DNA from: Erwinia sorbitola
GTDB lineage: Bacteria > Pseudomonadota > Gammaproteobacteria > Enterobacterales > Enterobacteriaceae
Assembly (NCBI RefSeq): GCF_009738185.1
Contig: NZ_CP046509.1
Location: forward strand, 1,057,501 to 1,121,500
Length of the DNA stretch: 64,000 nucleotides
Reading direction: 5' to 3'
The position numbers were made by a program, and so were the translations under genes. Position 1 is the first letter of the stretch; each line of letters starts with the position of its first letter. The notes under the pieces were generated by a model. It did not search any database, was not told the origin of the DNA, and saw only the letters and a list, made by a program, of their open reading frames with translations. Positions 52,588 through 61,703 of the stretch are shown here, piece by piece.

Positions 52588-53325
52588 ATGGATGGCTGGC
52601 AACGCGCATTTGTCCTGCATGGACGCCCCTGGAGCGAAACCAGCCTGCTGCTTGATCTGTTCTCTGAACAGCACGGCAGGGTACGGGTGCTGGCTAAAGG
52701 CGCCCGTTCCAAACGATCCAGCCTGAAAGGTGCGTTGCAACCCTTCACGCCATTACTGGTGCGCTGGGGCGGTCGCGGAGAAGTGAAAACTCTGCGCGGC
52801 GCTGAACCGGTCTCCATGGCGTTACCCCTTAGCGGCACCACTCTTTATTGCGGCCTTTACGTTAATGAGCTGCTCTCCCGCGTGCTGGAACACGAAACTC
52901 CCTTCAGTGAGCTTTTCTTCGATTACCTGCACTGTATTCAGACGCTGGCAGCTGATGCTGGGTCGCCTGAGCCTGCGCTAAGACGTTTTGAACTCGCTAT
53001 GCTCGGTCATCTTGGCTACGGCGTTGACTTTCTGCACTGCGCAGGTAGTGGAGAAGACGTTGCCGATGGTATGACTTACAGCTATCGCGAAGAGAAAGGA
53101 TTTATCGCCAGCCTGGTGGTGGGCCATCGTAGTTTTACCGGCCGCCATTTAAAGGCGCTCTATCTGCGTGAATTCCCGGATGCGGATACCCTGCGTGCCG
53201 CCAAACGATTTACGCGCATTGCTCTGAAACCCTACCTTGGCGGTAAACCGCTGAAGAGCACGGAACTGTTTCGCCAGTTTTTGCCGAGAAAACGACCAGA
53301 TGCAGCACTTCCTGGCGATGAATAG
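52588..53325 (+). CDS. recO: RecO, DNA repair mediator
   Basis: 245-aa RecFOR-pathway protein that loads RecA on SSB-coated gaps. N-terminal OB fold (AFVLHGRPWSETSLLLDLFS), helical core (RRFELAMLGHLGYGVDFLHC). 5 bp after era, in the conserved rnc-era-recO order. Confidence 0.96.
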   Translation: MDGWQRAFVLHGRPWSETSLLLDLFSEQHGRVRVLAKGARSKRSSLKGALQPFTPLLVRWGGRGEVKTLRGAEPVSMALPLSGTTLYCGLYVNELLSRVLEHETPFSELFFDYLHCIQTLAADAGSPEPALRRFELAMLGHLGYGVDFLHCAGSGEDVADGMTYSYREEKGFIASLVVGHRSFTGRHLKALYLREFPDADTLRAAKRFTRIALKPYLGGKPLKSTELFRQFLPRKRPDAALPGDE

Positions 53326-53399
53326 CCACGGGTCATACCCCTGCATGCATTGATCGTTGTACACTGACCAAAACTTTTCGCGATTTTCTGAGGACTATC

Positions 53400-54131
53400 A
53401 TGGCAGAGCTTTTGTTGGGCGTTAACATCGATCACATTGCTACCGTACGTAATGCACGCGGCACTCATTATCCCGACCCGGTACAGGCTGCTTTTGTTTC
53501 TGAGCAGGCCGGAGCCGACGGTATTACCGTGCATCTGCGCGAAGATCGCCGCCATATCACCGATCGCGACGTACGCATTTTGCGACAGACCATCCAGACG
53601 CGCATGAATCTGGAGATGGCCGTAACGGATGAGATGGTGGATATTGCCTGTGAAATTCTGCCCCATTTCTGCTGCCTGGTGCCGGAAAAACGTGAAGAAG
53701 TGACCACCGAAGGCGGTCTGGATGTTGCCGGGCAACAGGAGAAAGTGAGCGCTGCGGTTAAACGCCTTAACAATGCCGGAATTCTGGTGTCACTGTTTAT
53801 TGATGCTGACCATCGACAGATTGATGCCGCTGTCGCTGCCGGTGCGCCGTATATCGAGATCCACACCGGCGCTTACGCTGAGGCGGAAGAGGGGCCGGAG
53901 CGTGACACAGAACTGGCGCGTATTGCAGAGGCTGCCACTTATGCAGCGGGTAAGGGCCTGAAAGTCAATGCCGGGCACGGTCTCACCTACCACAACGTAC
54001 AGCCAATTGCGGTTCTGCCAGAAATGCACGAACTGAATATCGGCCATGCGATAATCGGGCGCGCGCTATTTAGCGGTCTGGCAGAAGCTGTGAAAGAGAT
54101 GAAGCTGCTGATGCGGGAAGCACGACGTTAA
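53400..54131 (+). CDS. pdxJ: PdxJ, pyridoxine 5'-phosphate synthase
   Basis: 243-aa TIM-barrel enzyme, final ring-closing step of vitamin B6 synthesis. Starts AELLLGVNIDHIATVRNARG with conserved Asn/Asp/His; HLREDRRHITDRD, EIHTGAYAEAE and NAGHGLTYHNV are family blocks. Its stop shares one base with the acpS start. Confidence 0.97.
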   Translation: MAELLLGVNIDHIATVRNARGTHYPDPVQAAFVSEQAGADGITVHLREDRRHITDRDVRILRQTIQTRMNLEMAVTDEMVDIACEILPHFCCLVPEKREEVTTEGGLDVAGQQEKVSAAVKRLNNAGILVSLFIDADHRQIDAAVAAGAPYIEIHTGAYAEAEEGPERDTELARIAEAATYAAGKGLKVNAGHGLTYHNVQPIAVLPEMHELNIGHAIIGRALFSGLAEAVKEMKLLMREARR

Positions 54132-54511
54132 TGGCTATTCTTGGCCTCGGTACCGATATTGTGGAGATTGCCCGTATTGAAGCGGTAATCTCCCGCTCCG
54201 GCGATCGCCTGGCAAAACGGGTGCTCAGTGATAATGAGTGGGCACAGTACCAGGCGCATAAGCAGCCGGTACGTTTTCTCGCTAAACGTTTCGCGGTTAA
54301 AGAAGCAGCAGCCAAAGCCTTTGGCACCGGAATTCGCGGCGGCCTGGCGTTTAATCAGTTTGAAGTTTATAACGACGAGCTGGGCAAGCCGGGGCTGCGC
54401 TTTTTCCAGCATGCAGAGCAAGTGGCGCAGAAACTGGGCGTAGCCCATGTTCATGTTACGTTAGCGGATGAGCGCCACTATGCTTGCGCGACGGTGATTA
54501 TTGAGAGTTAA
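54131..54511 (+). CDS. acpS: AcpS, holo-[acyl carrier protein] synthase
   Basis: 126 aa. Transfers 4'-phosphopantetheine to ACP. Metal-binding GLGTDIVEIARI (Asp9) and FAVKEAAAKAFGTGI (Glu in KEA) are intact. Coupled to pdxJ; its 3' end overlaps convergent yfhL by 4 bp. Confidence 0.97.
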   Translation: MAILGLGTDIVEIARIEAVISRSGDRLAKRVLSDNEWAQYQAHKQPVRFLAKRFAVKEAAAKAFGTGIRGGLAFNQFEVYNDELGKPGLRFFQHAEQVAQKLGVAHVHVTLADERHYACATVIIES

Positions 54512-54771
54512 CCCGCCGGATGCAGCACCACAAACTTTTCCCACAGCTGGTCATTACTTTCGATATGCAGCGGGTCAGTAATAATGGTGTTATCAATTGG
54601 ACATACCTGCTGGCAGGTAGGGGTATCATAATGGCCGATGCACTCTGTGCAGCGGTCAGTATCGATCTCGTAAAACTCGTCCCCCATCGAAATGGCTTCA
54701 TTAGGGCACTCAGGTTCACACATGTCGCAGTTGATACAACGCTTCGTAATTAGTAAAGCCACTTCAATCAC
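54508..54771 (-). CDS. yfhL: YfhL, 2[4Fe-4S] ferredoxin
   Basis: 87-aa bacterial ferredoxin of the Alvin type. First cluster motif CINCDMCEPECPN; second CTECIGHYDTPTCQQVCPI with the characteristic insertion between the second and third Cys. Electron donor; E. coli YfhL supports tRNA hydroxylation by TrhP/related enzymes. Monocistronic; the AT-rich 746-bp region beyond it begins the accessory segment. Confidence 0.95.
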   Translation of the reverse strand: MIEVALLITKRCINCDMCEPECPNEAISMGDEFYEIDTDRCTECIGHYDTPTCQQVCPIDNTIITDPLHIESNDQLWEKFVVLHPAG

Positions 54772-55406
54772 TTACCTTTTTAATCGCGTTAAATTAGTGT
54801 TTTAGCTGTGTTTTGTATTTCTTACGAGATTAACTTCCGTACATTAATCCTGTGTCCTGAACGCTTGTGGGTCAGACACTTAACACAAAGTCGCAATACA
54901 GGCCGTTTGTGCTTCAGGTTTACCCCCCCCCTCATTTGTGTAACAGTAGTTGAGAGCGCCTGAAGTCAGGAAATCGTAATGGCGCGCACTGTAACACAAA
55001 CAGTGAAAACACCCAATAACGACGAGTTTTCAACATCGATAGCGCAGCCTGAGCGGGTAAGCTGTCGTCACTGCTCTCTTTTATTATTCTGCCCGCAAAA
55101 ACCGCATCGTTATTTTCTCTGGCAGAATAGAATAATAATGATATTTATCGTTAATTTAAAGGCGGAGTTTAACGTTTGCAGTAAGTTAAATAATATAACT
55201 CTGGTAGCAAGTGTAAATTTGTTATTTTATTTTTTACGATAATGTGACGGTTTGGCTCTTTTTTATAATGATAAAGGCGTCGTCTTCCTGTTAATTACTG
55301 AAAGTTTTTACTGTTTCTACTTATCAAGGTTTAACTGTATCTGATCTTTACTCCATCTTTTTTTGATGTAGTATTGAACGGTCATTATAACAATGTCGCA
55401 CTATAT

Positions 55407-55426
55407 AATTAGTAATACTACTAATT
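55407..55426. promoter_or_regulatory. Palindrome 1 upstream of tssF
   Basis: AATTAGTA / TACTAATT, perfect 8-bp arms with a 4-nt centre, about 90 bp upstream of the tssF start. Candidate operator. Confidence 0.45.
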
Positions 55427-55468
55427 GTAAGGTTCATATTTGTTGTTATTAATCAGTTTTGTCTGTGT

Positions 55469-55489
55469 CTGATTCATAATATGAATCAG
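55469..55489. promoter_or_regulatory. Palindrome 2 upstream of tssF
   Basis: CTGATTCAT-AAT-ATGAATCAG, perfect 9-bp arms with a 3-nt centre, ending 28 bp before the tssF start. It could be an operator or an RNA hairpin near the ribosome-binding site. Confidence 0.55.
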
Positions 55490-55517
55490 GACATGATGCT
55501 TGCTATGGAAAAATGAC

Positions 55518-57251
55518 ATGGAATCGTTTGAAAATCTTTTTCGTGATGAATTAGATTATCTGCAACAGCTGATGGCACATCAGGCTAAGTCCAGCCCACA
55601 CCTTTCTGATTTCTTGCCGAATTCGGGCGATGCAGATGTGGCTCGACTAGCGGAAGGGTTTTCTGCTTTGACAGCCCGCCTGCGGCAAAAAATTATTGAT
55701 GACTTTCCTGAAATTACTCAGAATCTGCTGGCTGATGTCTGGCACCTTCCATTGCGTCCGATCCCATCAACTTCGATTATCCATTTTTCTCCAAAAAAGC
55801 ATTCTATTGATAAGGCGATGAGTGTACCGAAACAGAGTCAGCTGTTTGCCCGACATGACGGTAACACATTCTCTTTTCAGACTTGCCATGACCTGCAAGT
55901 TGAACCCCTGACATTGCTTCACCGTGAGTTAACCCATAGCGCTGGCAACAGCCGGATCACGCTGACATTTCGTTATGACGGCAGGGATGTGAGCTGGCAG
56001 CAAGCCAGGCCACTCCGGCTGTTCTTGTCTGAGGATAAAACGCTTGCGGCAACATTAATGCTATGGCTGGAACAGTATCTGACCAGGATCACAATCCAAT
56101 ATGACTCCAATCCGCTTAGTATTGACCCGGTTGTTACTGGCTGGGAGCCTGATGCTGATAATTTGATATTACCCACGGATAAACCGGATTTTTGGCCGTT
56201 ACAGCTGCTGCCAGAGCTGTTTTATTTGCCTCACGTTCATGACTTTATCTCACTGGATATTTGCAATGAACGAGGCTCGTTGCCGTTATCACCGGGGCAA
56301 CAGTTTGCTGTTTCTTTTGAGTTTGATGGAGCGATACCCATCAGGACGGTTGAAGGCGCTTTCATAATGCACTGCGTTCCGGCGATTAACCTGTACCGGG
56401 CGCAAACCGCGAAAATTGACTTTCAGCAGGATCAAGCCTGCTACACGCTGCCGCTGCCTGATAATCAGCTGTTTTCTATCCATTCTGTCGTCAGCCAGCA
56501 GGAGCCTGAGAACGAGCCGGGTGAACCAAAGCAGTTCATACCGATAAGTGCAGGCGCGTTAGCCGCCCGGCGCAATTTAACGTATCCACAGCAGGACTTT
56601 TTTTATGAACTAAGAAGACAGCAGGATGCGTTTGACAGAGAACAATGCCAGCTGGTTTTTTATCAGTATGACGCTAAACCGATGGTCAGATCTCATCTGG
56701 AGTACTTTATATGCCATTACACCGCAGCTGATAAACAGGCAGAAAGGCTTGAGCCAGGCATGATCAGCATACCGGGTGAAACCATTCAAAGCGATCTGGC
56801 AGTGAGGAACATAACGCCTGTAACGCCTTACTACCCGGTGATGATAAAAACGCTGTGGCCGCTGCTTTCCCTGTTGCAGTTAAATACGTTTTACTTCAAT
56901 GATATCAACGCTATAAAAGCATTGCTTAAAGTATTTGATCTCTACCCTGAGCGCAACGTGATATTAAGCCGCAATATTCAGCGCTCTATTGACGGGCTGA
57001 TCAATATTGTTGCACGGCCGATTGACCGCCTGCATAAAGGACTGCCCTTCCGGGGAATGGGTATTACGCTGACGATGGATGAGCATTGCTATGAAGGCGA
57101 TGGTGAAATGTATAAGTTTGCCGTGGCGCTCAACTCTCTTTTTTCAGTCAGTCAGACGGAAAATAGCTTTATTTGCATGGATGTTATTCAGCTACATTCA
57201 CAGGAACAATGGTGTTTACCCCAGGTAGATGGCCACAGGAAGATCATGTAA
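55518..57251 (+). CDS. tssF: TssF, type VI secretion baseplate protein
   Basis: 577-aa protein similar to TssF/VasA baseplate wedge subunits (usual length about 590-620). N-terminus MESFENLFRDELDYLQQLMA, then ARLAEGFSALTARLRQKIID and DFPEITQNLLADVWHLPLRP; mid-protein FIMHCVPAINLYRAQTAKID and C-terminal region RPIDRLHKGLPFRGMGITLT. I chose ATG 55518; a TTG 18 bases upstream is in frame. tssE and tssG, its usual partners, are not adjacent; the next gene is vgrG, with 10 bp between the stop and its start. It may be an extra copy serving this spike module. Confidence 0.82.
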   Translation: MESFENLFRDELDYLQQLMAHQAKSSPHLSDFLPNSGDADVARLAEGFSALTARLRQKIIDDFPEITQNLLADVWHLPLRPIPSTSIIHFSPKKHSIDKAMSVPKQSQLFARHDGNTFSFQTCHDLQVEPLTLLHRELTHSAGNSRITLTFRYDGRDVSWQQARPLRLFLSEDKTLAATLMLWLEQYLTRITIQYDSNPLSIDPVVTGWEPDADNLILPTDKPDFWPLQLLPELFYLPHVHDFISLDICNERGSLPLSPGQQFAVSFEFDGAIPIRTVEGAFIMHCVPAINLYRAQTAKIDFQQDQACYTLPLPDNQLFSIHSVVSQQEPENEPGEPKQFIPISAGALAARRNLTYPQQDFFYELRRQQDAFDREQCQLVFYQYDAKPMVRSHLEYFICHYTAADKQAERLEPGMISIPGETIQSDLAVRNITPVTPYYPVMIKTLWPLLSLLQLNTFYFNDINAIKALLKVFDLYPERNVILSRNIQRSIDGLINIVARPIDRLHKGLPFRGMGITLTMDEHCYEGDGEMYKFAVALNSLFSVSQTENSFICMDVIQLHSQEQWCLPQVDGHRKIM

Positions 57252-57261
57252 GGACACAATT

Positions 57262-59139
57262 ATGAAAAAAACAGGACTTTATTTCTCCTGCCAGCTTGGG
57301 GAGCTGCTGGATGATACGTTTGATGTTGCTGAATTTACCCTGACCGAAGGTCTCTCTGAACTGTTTACCCTTTCGCTCACGCTGGTGAGCCGGCGCAGTG
57401 ACATTGATACCGATGCACAGCTGCTACAAAAAGGTTCGCTGACCGTTAAAGTCAGTGGTGAAGAACAGCGAACGATTAACGGAATAATAGAAAGTATTGA
57501 GCTGGGAAACAGCGGCTTTCATCGCACCTGGTATTATGTCACGATCCGTCCTGAAATGTGGCTGCTGACACTGGATCAGGACAGCCGTATTTATCATCAG
57601 AGCGCGGTTCCGGATATATTAAAAGAAATCCTGCGGCAAAAAGGCGTAACGGGAAACAGCCGGTTTCTCGATGCTCATCACCCCCGTGAATACGTCACCA
57701 TGAAACGGGAATCAAGTTACGACTTTTTTAGTCGATTAGCCGCAGAAGAAGGGATCGCATTCTGGTTTAACTCTGATGGGCGCGTCTATTACAGTGATTC
57801 TCATCTGAGCATGACGGCGGGTATTGATGTGATTTATAACCCCGACGCCCGCCCGGTCAGTGAAGAAAATGTGATTAACCGGCTCCGCTTTGGCTCCCGC
57901 GCCCGCCCCGGCGAAACCGTACATAAGGATCGTAACTACGGTAATCCCGACTATGACCTGAAGCACGGAGCCGCAGCGGAGCTGGGCGGAATACCAGGGC
58001 ACTCAGTATTTGAAAGTTACGGGCGTTTTCAGAAGGATAATGTGGCGAAAACATTCGCACAATACCGGATGGAACAACTGAATGCTGACAGTAAAGCGGG
58101 TGTTGCACACTCTAACTGCATCAGGCTTATGCCCGGAAAAATATTCAAGCTGTCGGCCCATCCGGTTGAAGCGATGAATGACCGCTGGCAGGTGGTGAGC
58201 GCCATACACCACGGTGTCCAACCTGCCGCACTGGAGGAAGAAAGCCGCGGGCAGGGGACGTTTCTCACCAATAAAGTGAATTTTATTCCCGGACGTAACG
58301 ACTGGCGGCCGCCATATCATTACAAACCGCTGGCGGACGGTGATGAGGTAGCTACCGTCGTAGGGCCGAAGGGTGAGGAAATTTACGTCAATGAAGATGG
58401 TGCGGTACGCGTTCATTTCCACTGGAACCGTTACGACGTAGCCGATGACACAGCCTCCTGCTGGGTCAGGGTGGCACAGGGATGGAACGGAAACGGTTTT
58501 GGTTTTCTTGCCACCCCTCGTATCGGCCAGGAAGTCATCATTTCCTATCTCAATGGTGACATTGATCGCCCAATCGTTACCGGTTGTACTTATAACGGCC
58601 TGAACCAGCCGCCGCTGGACTTACCGGCAGAAAAAACCCGCACCACAATTAAAACAAAAACCCATAAAGGAGAGGGATTTAACGAGCTGCGCTTTGACGA
58701 TGAGAAAGGTAAACAGGAAGTATTTATTCATGCGCAGAAAGATATGAATACTAAAGTGCTGGATAACCGTAGCACAGCAGTCGGTACAGACCACACAGAG
58801 ACGATTGGTCACGATCAAACCATCGAAGTAAAGCACGATCAAAAAACTACCGTAACCAATGACCAAACACTGCTCGTTGAGAAAAACCGCCAGAAAACGG
58901 TCAATGTTAGCCAAAAAACGGAGGTGAAAGAGAATGATATCGAGAGTGTTGGTATCAAACAGGCCATCGAAATCGGCAAACTTTACGAATTGACAGTTGG
59001 TGACAGTCTAACCATCAAAGTAGGTGAGTCCAGACTGGTTATGAGAAAGGATGGCACTATTATCTTGAAAGGGATTCGTATCTTAGTTGATGCCGATAAA
59101 GGCATCAAAAATATTGCTGATAAGATTAATTTGAATTAA
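57262..59139 (+). CDS. vgrG: VgrG (TssI), type VI secretion spike protein
   Basis: 625-aa trimeric spike. gp27-like base (KKTGLYFSCQLGELLDDTFD to about 330), with the typical ESSYDFFSRLAAEEGIAFWF; gp5-like OB fold (EEIYVNEDGAVRVHFHWNRY, CWVRVAQGWNGNGFGFLATP, RIGQEVIISYLNGDIDRPIV); then a beta-prism of short repeats (TEVKENDIESVG and similar) to the tip ending DADKGIKNIADKINLN. No C-terminal effector extension. Start ATG 57262 has TAAGGA upstream. Confidence 0.95.
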   Translation: MKKTGLYFSCQLGELLDDTFDVAEFTLTEGLSELFTLSLTLVSRRSDIDTDAQLLQKGSLTVKVSGEEQRTINGIIESIELGNSGFHRTWYYVTIRPEMWLLTLDQDSRIYHQSAVPDILKEILRQKGVTGNSRFLDAHHPREYVTMKRESSYDFFSRLAAEEGIAFWFNSDGRVYYSDSHLSMTAGIDVIYNPDARPVSEENVINRLRFGSRARPGETVHKDRNYGNPDYDLKHGAAAELGGIPGHSVFESYGRFQKDNVAKTFAQYRMEQLNADSKAGVAHSNCIRLMPGKIFKLSAHPVEAMNDRWQVVSAIHHGVQPAALEEESRGQGTFLTNKVNFIPGRNDWRPPYHYKPLADGDEVATVVGPKGEEIYVNEDGAVRVHFHWNRYDVADDTASCWVRVAQGWNGNGFGFLATPRIGQEVIISYLNGDIDRPIVTGCTYNGLNQPPLDLPAEKTRTTIKTKTHKGEGFNELRFDDEKGKQEVFIHAQKDMNTKVLDNRSTAVGTDHTETIGHDQTIEVKHDQKTTVTNDQTLLVEKNRQKTVNVSQKTEVKENDIESVGIKQAIEIGKLYELTVGDSLTIKVGESRLVMRKDGTIILKGIRILVDADKGIKNIADKINLN

Positions 59140-59149
59140 TGGTGATTGA

Positions 59150-60391
59150 ATGTTGACCAGAAGTGTTAACCCTATTTTGGTTGAGCAATATTCCGATATG
59201 CACGCCGTAGATTTTCGGCGTAGACGGCTACTGTTAGAATCCTATCAGCATGATCTTAATGACCTATATCAACTGGATATGAGGTTGTTTAATTATATGC
59301 GTGGGCTTGAGCTATTGTCGGGTGATGCTAAAAGCTATCTGCAAGAGCAGCTTCTTTCACCATTAAGCGTTGGTGATATATTTACCATAGCCTTGTTTTC
59401 TGTGAAAACGGATAATAATGAATTGCTGGAGGGGTGTTTAACGTTAGCGAAAGTTGTCTCTCATTTTACTCCAGCAATAAAATCTCTTATTGAGTGGGCA
59501 CCAACAGAATCTATTCTATGGAAGCAGCTAGATAACCATCCGCATCTTAAAATATTAGCAATTTACTTGAGATCAGAAGTCTCTCATGTAATTGAATTGA
59601 CAGAAAGTGATATTGCATATTTGCATGATAAGGAAGAATACGCACCCTTACTGATTTATGCTCTTTTTTATAAAAATCACCCCGCTGCGCATGATATTGC
59701 GGAGGGTTTTTTAGCAATCGCCAACCCATCTGTGAAAGTGGCGATAGTAGATATTTTATTGCGCTACCATTTTCCTGTTGGCATCGAAAAAGAAGAGGTC
59801 ATCTTCCCTTTAATGTATACATCTCCTTCAGATGTCGTTTTGAAAGCAGTACGACTTTATACATTAAATTTTCATTATTCAGCGGCTGAATACTCTACTG
59901 TGGTGACGCCATGTAAAGTCGGTAGCCGTGCGTATATTCAAGCTCTGGGCTGGTCTGGCTATGCTTCAAATATACCTTTGCTAATCGATTATTTAGATGA
60001 TCCTAAATATTGCAGATTAAGCGCGGCATCAATCACCACTATTACCGGTTCATTGCCGGAAAAATATGGTTGGAATGAACTAAGTGCGGAGAGCTTTCTG
60101 CCGCCAATCGTTGAGAGCTCAGTAATTCCGGACGACGATCCTGATATCGCTTTAACCTGGCCGAATAAAGTTGCGTTTTTGCGCTGGTGGCAAAAAAATG
60201 CCGGGCGTTATGAGCCTGGCGCTACTTATCTTAACGGCGTACCTGTTCATAATGATGGCCTGTTATTAGTTCTTCGCCACGGTAGTCTGATATTACGACG
60301 GTTGGCGGCAGAGCGATTACAGAATCAAAAATTATCTCTCACACTAAACACTGATGCGCCAGCGTTTCGTCAAATGACACGAAGAGTATAA
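59150..60391 (+). CDS. TIGR02270-like HEAT-type protein of the VgrG module
   Basis: 413-aa soluble, mostly helical protein resembling the TIGR02270 family, known beside vgrG genes in Proteobacteria. N-terminus EQYSDMHAVDFRRRRLLLES; repeat-like helical pairs in the middle (VKVAIVDILLRYHFPVGIEK, YIQALGWSGYASNIPLLIDY); C-terminal WWQKNAGRYEPGATYLNGVP and a HEAT-like LVLRHGSLILRRLAAERLQ. Likely assists loading of the effector on the spike (inference). 10 bp after vgrG. Confidence 0.72.
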   Translation: MLTRSVNPILVEQYSDMHAVDFRRRRLLLESYQHDLNDLYQLDMRLFNYMRGLELLSGDAKSYLQEQLLSPLSVGDIFTIALFSVKTDNNELLEGCLTLAKVVSHFTPAIKSLIEWAPTESILWKQLDNHPHLKILAIYLRSEVSHVIELTESDIAYLHDKEEYAPLLIYALFYKNHPAAHDIAEGFLAIANPSVKVAIVDILLRYHFPVGIEKEEVIFPLMYTSPSDVVLKAVRLYTLNFHYSAAEYSTVVTPCKVGSRAYIQALGWSGYASNIPLLIDYLDDPKYCRLSAASITTITGSLPEKYGWNELSAESFLPPIVESSVIPDDDPDIALTWPNKVAFLRWWQKNAGRYEPGATYLNGVPVHNDGLLLVLRHGSLILRRLAAERLQNQKLSLTLNTDAPAFRQMTRRV

Positions 60392-60417
60392 GAAATCTAG
60401 CAAAGGAAGCTTAAACC

Positions 60418-60657
60418 ATGACTGATACATTATTGAAAAAGTCTACATATACTGTGAGCAATAAATTTCCTGAAAAAGAAGAGAGTGAGACGTCAGAGGA
60501 AATTCTGTTACGTTCCAATAAAAAAATCACTATAGAGTGTGGGAAATCCAGTATTACGTTACACCCCAATGGCAAGATTGTATTGAAAGGGGAGTACATC
60601 TTTAGTGACGCAAATGGTGTTAACCGTATAAGTGGCGGCAGGCTCGAACTTAATTAA
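60418..60657 (+). CDS. 79-aa protein related to the VgrG tail
   Basis: Small protein whose last ~38 residues parallel the VgrG C-terminus next door. Here GKSSITLHPNGKIVLKGEYI and FSDANG; in VgrG GESRLVMRKDGTIILKGIRI and LVDADKG; both end in LN. The first half (TDTLLKKSTYTVSNKFPEKE and onward) is polar. It may form a separate beta-helical tip or adaptor. I know no named family for it. Confidence 0.65.
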   Translation: MTDTLLKKSTYTVSNKFPEKEESETSEEILLRSNKKITIECGKSSITLHPNGKIVLKGEYIFSDANGVNRISGGRLELN

Positions 60658-60671
60658 GGGAATAAGGCACT

Positions 60672-61703
60672 ATGTGGGGGATTGATAATCGAACACCCTA
60701 TGCCGCAAGTAGTTCGTGGATAAGGGATAGTAACGGAGCAGAGGTATGGGTTGTCGCCGTTAAAGCAACCTATAACTTTTTACCTGATGGGCAGGTGGTG
60801 TTATCAGAAATACAGCACCCCTTATATTCTGGCCCGGTAATGCATTCTGCGGGGAAAAGCCTGCTATATGACAATGAAGTGGGGGCATCTAAACCATTTA
60901 CGGATGTAATTCTTAATGGTAGTGCCTGGTCTCCTACAGATTCTGCTTCACCAGAATTCAGCATTGGTTTGCGTATCGACAACAACGTCAAACTGGCGCG
61001 GGTATATGGGGAACGGGTTTGGGAAGGAAGGGGGTATAGCGCCCCTGAGCCTACAGAGCGTGTAGAATTACTTTATGAAAATATGGTCTGCGGGCCTGAG
61101 TATGCCAGTGGTTATGCCAATCCAGTAGGTGTGAATCTTAGCACGGAGCGGCTTGAGTCTTTATCACGTCTTCCCTCCATTGAGATGTTAGGACAATCAG
61201 ACACAGATATTCGCGGATTTGGGGCGCTCGCCAGTCACTGGCCTGATAGGGTGTGTTATGCAGGCACTTATGACAATCACTGGTCTTTACAACGAGCACC
61301 ATTGCTACCAGAAGATTTTAATCCGCTGTATTGGCAGCTTCTCCCTGAAACCGACAAAAAAAAGGCCAGGCAGCTTAAAGGTGGTGAATTGGTTACTCTG
61401 GCAGGAGTAACGCCAAAGACGTTTAGTGAGTCCCGCCTGATAAGCTTCTTCTTACCTAAAGTGTCTCTGCTATTTCGGACGCGTTTTTTTGATGGGAGTA
61501 TTCAAGAGCACCGGGCAAAGTTGCATACCGTCACTATTGAGCCTGACAGGAATCAAATCATGATGGTGTGGCATACCACATTATCATGTCATCGCAAGGT
61601 TAATCAGCTTGCCGAAGTATTAATTAAGGAAAAAAAGTGGTTAACACCAGTCCGTGTTGCACAGGGTAAATCTTTCCCTGAGTGGGAGGCTACCTTACAA
61701 TGA
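60672..61703 (+). CDS. DUF2169 protein, T6SS effector-associated
   Basis: 343-aa protein of the DUF2169 family, found in vgrG/PAAR operons and thought to act as an effector-loading adaptor. N-terminus NRTPYAASSSWIRDSNGAEV and WVVAVKATYNFLPDGQVVL; DVILNGSAWSP and GERVWEGR are typical (the family often has VxGxA and GDRxW). Its stop overlaps the start of the next gene (ATGA). Confidence 0.8.
   Translation: MWGIDNRTPYAASSSWIRDSNGAEVWVVAVKATYNFLPDGQVVLSEIQHPLYSGPVMHSAGKSLLYDNEVGASKPFTDVILNGSAWSPTDSASPEFSIGLRIDNNVKLARVYGERVWEGRGYSAPEPTERVELLYENMVCGPEYASGYANPVGVNLSTERLESLSRLPSIEMLGQSDTDIRGFGALASHWPDRVCYAGTYDNHWSLQRAPLLPEDFNPLYWQLLPETDKKKARQLKGGELVTLAGVTPKTFSESRLISFFLPKVSLLFRTRFFDGSIQEHRAKLHTVTIEPDRNQIMMVWHTTLSCHRKVNQLAEVLIKEKKWLTPVRVAQGKSFPEWEATLQ

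Larger units (their letters stand above)
54772..55517. other. AT-rich spacer before the T6SS segment
   Basis: 746 bp with no convincing gene. It holds a run of nine C (54923-54931), the yfhL promoter region, and two perfect palindromes close to tssF. The AT content suggests an H-NS-silenced boundary (inference). Confidence 0.6.

Noticed and set aside
54923..54931. Run of nine C as a phase-variable switch
   Set aside because: It lies in non-coding DNA, not in a gene or between recognisable promoter elements.
54979..55242. 87-codon open frame in the spacer before the T6SS genes
   Set aside because: No ribosome-binding site, AT-rich and Cys/Leu-rich low-quality translation, no recognisable domain. 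Probably chance.
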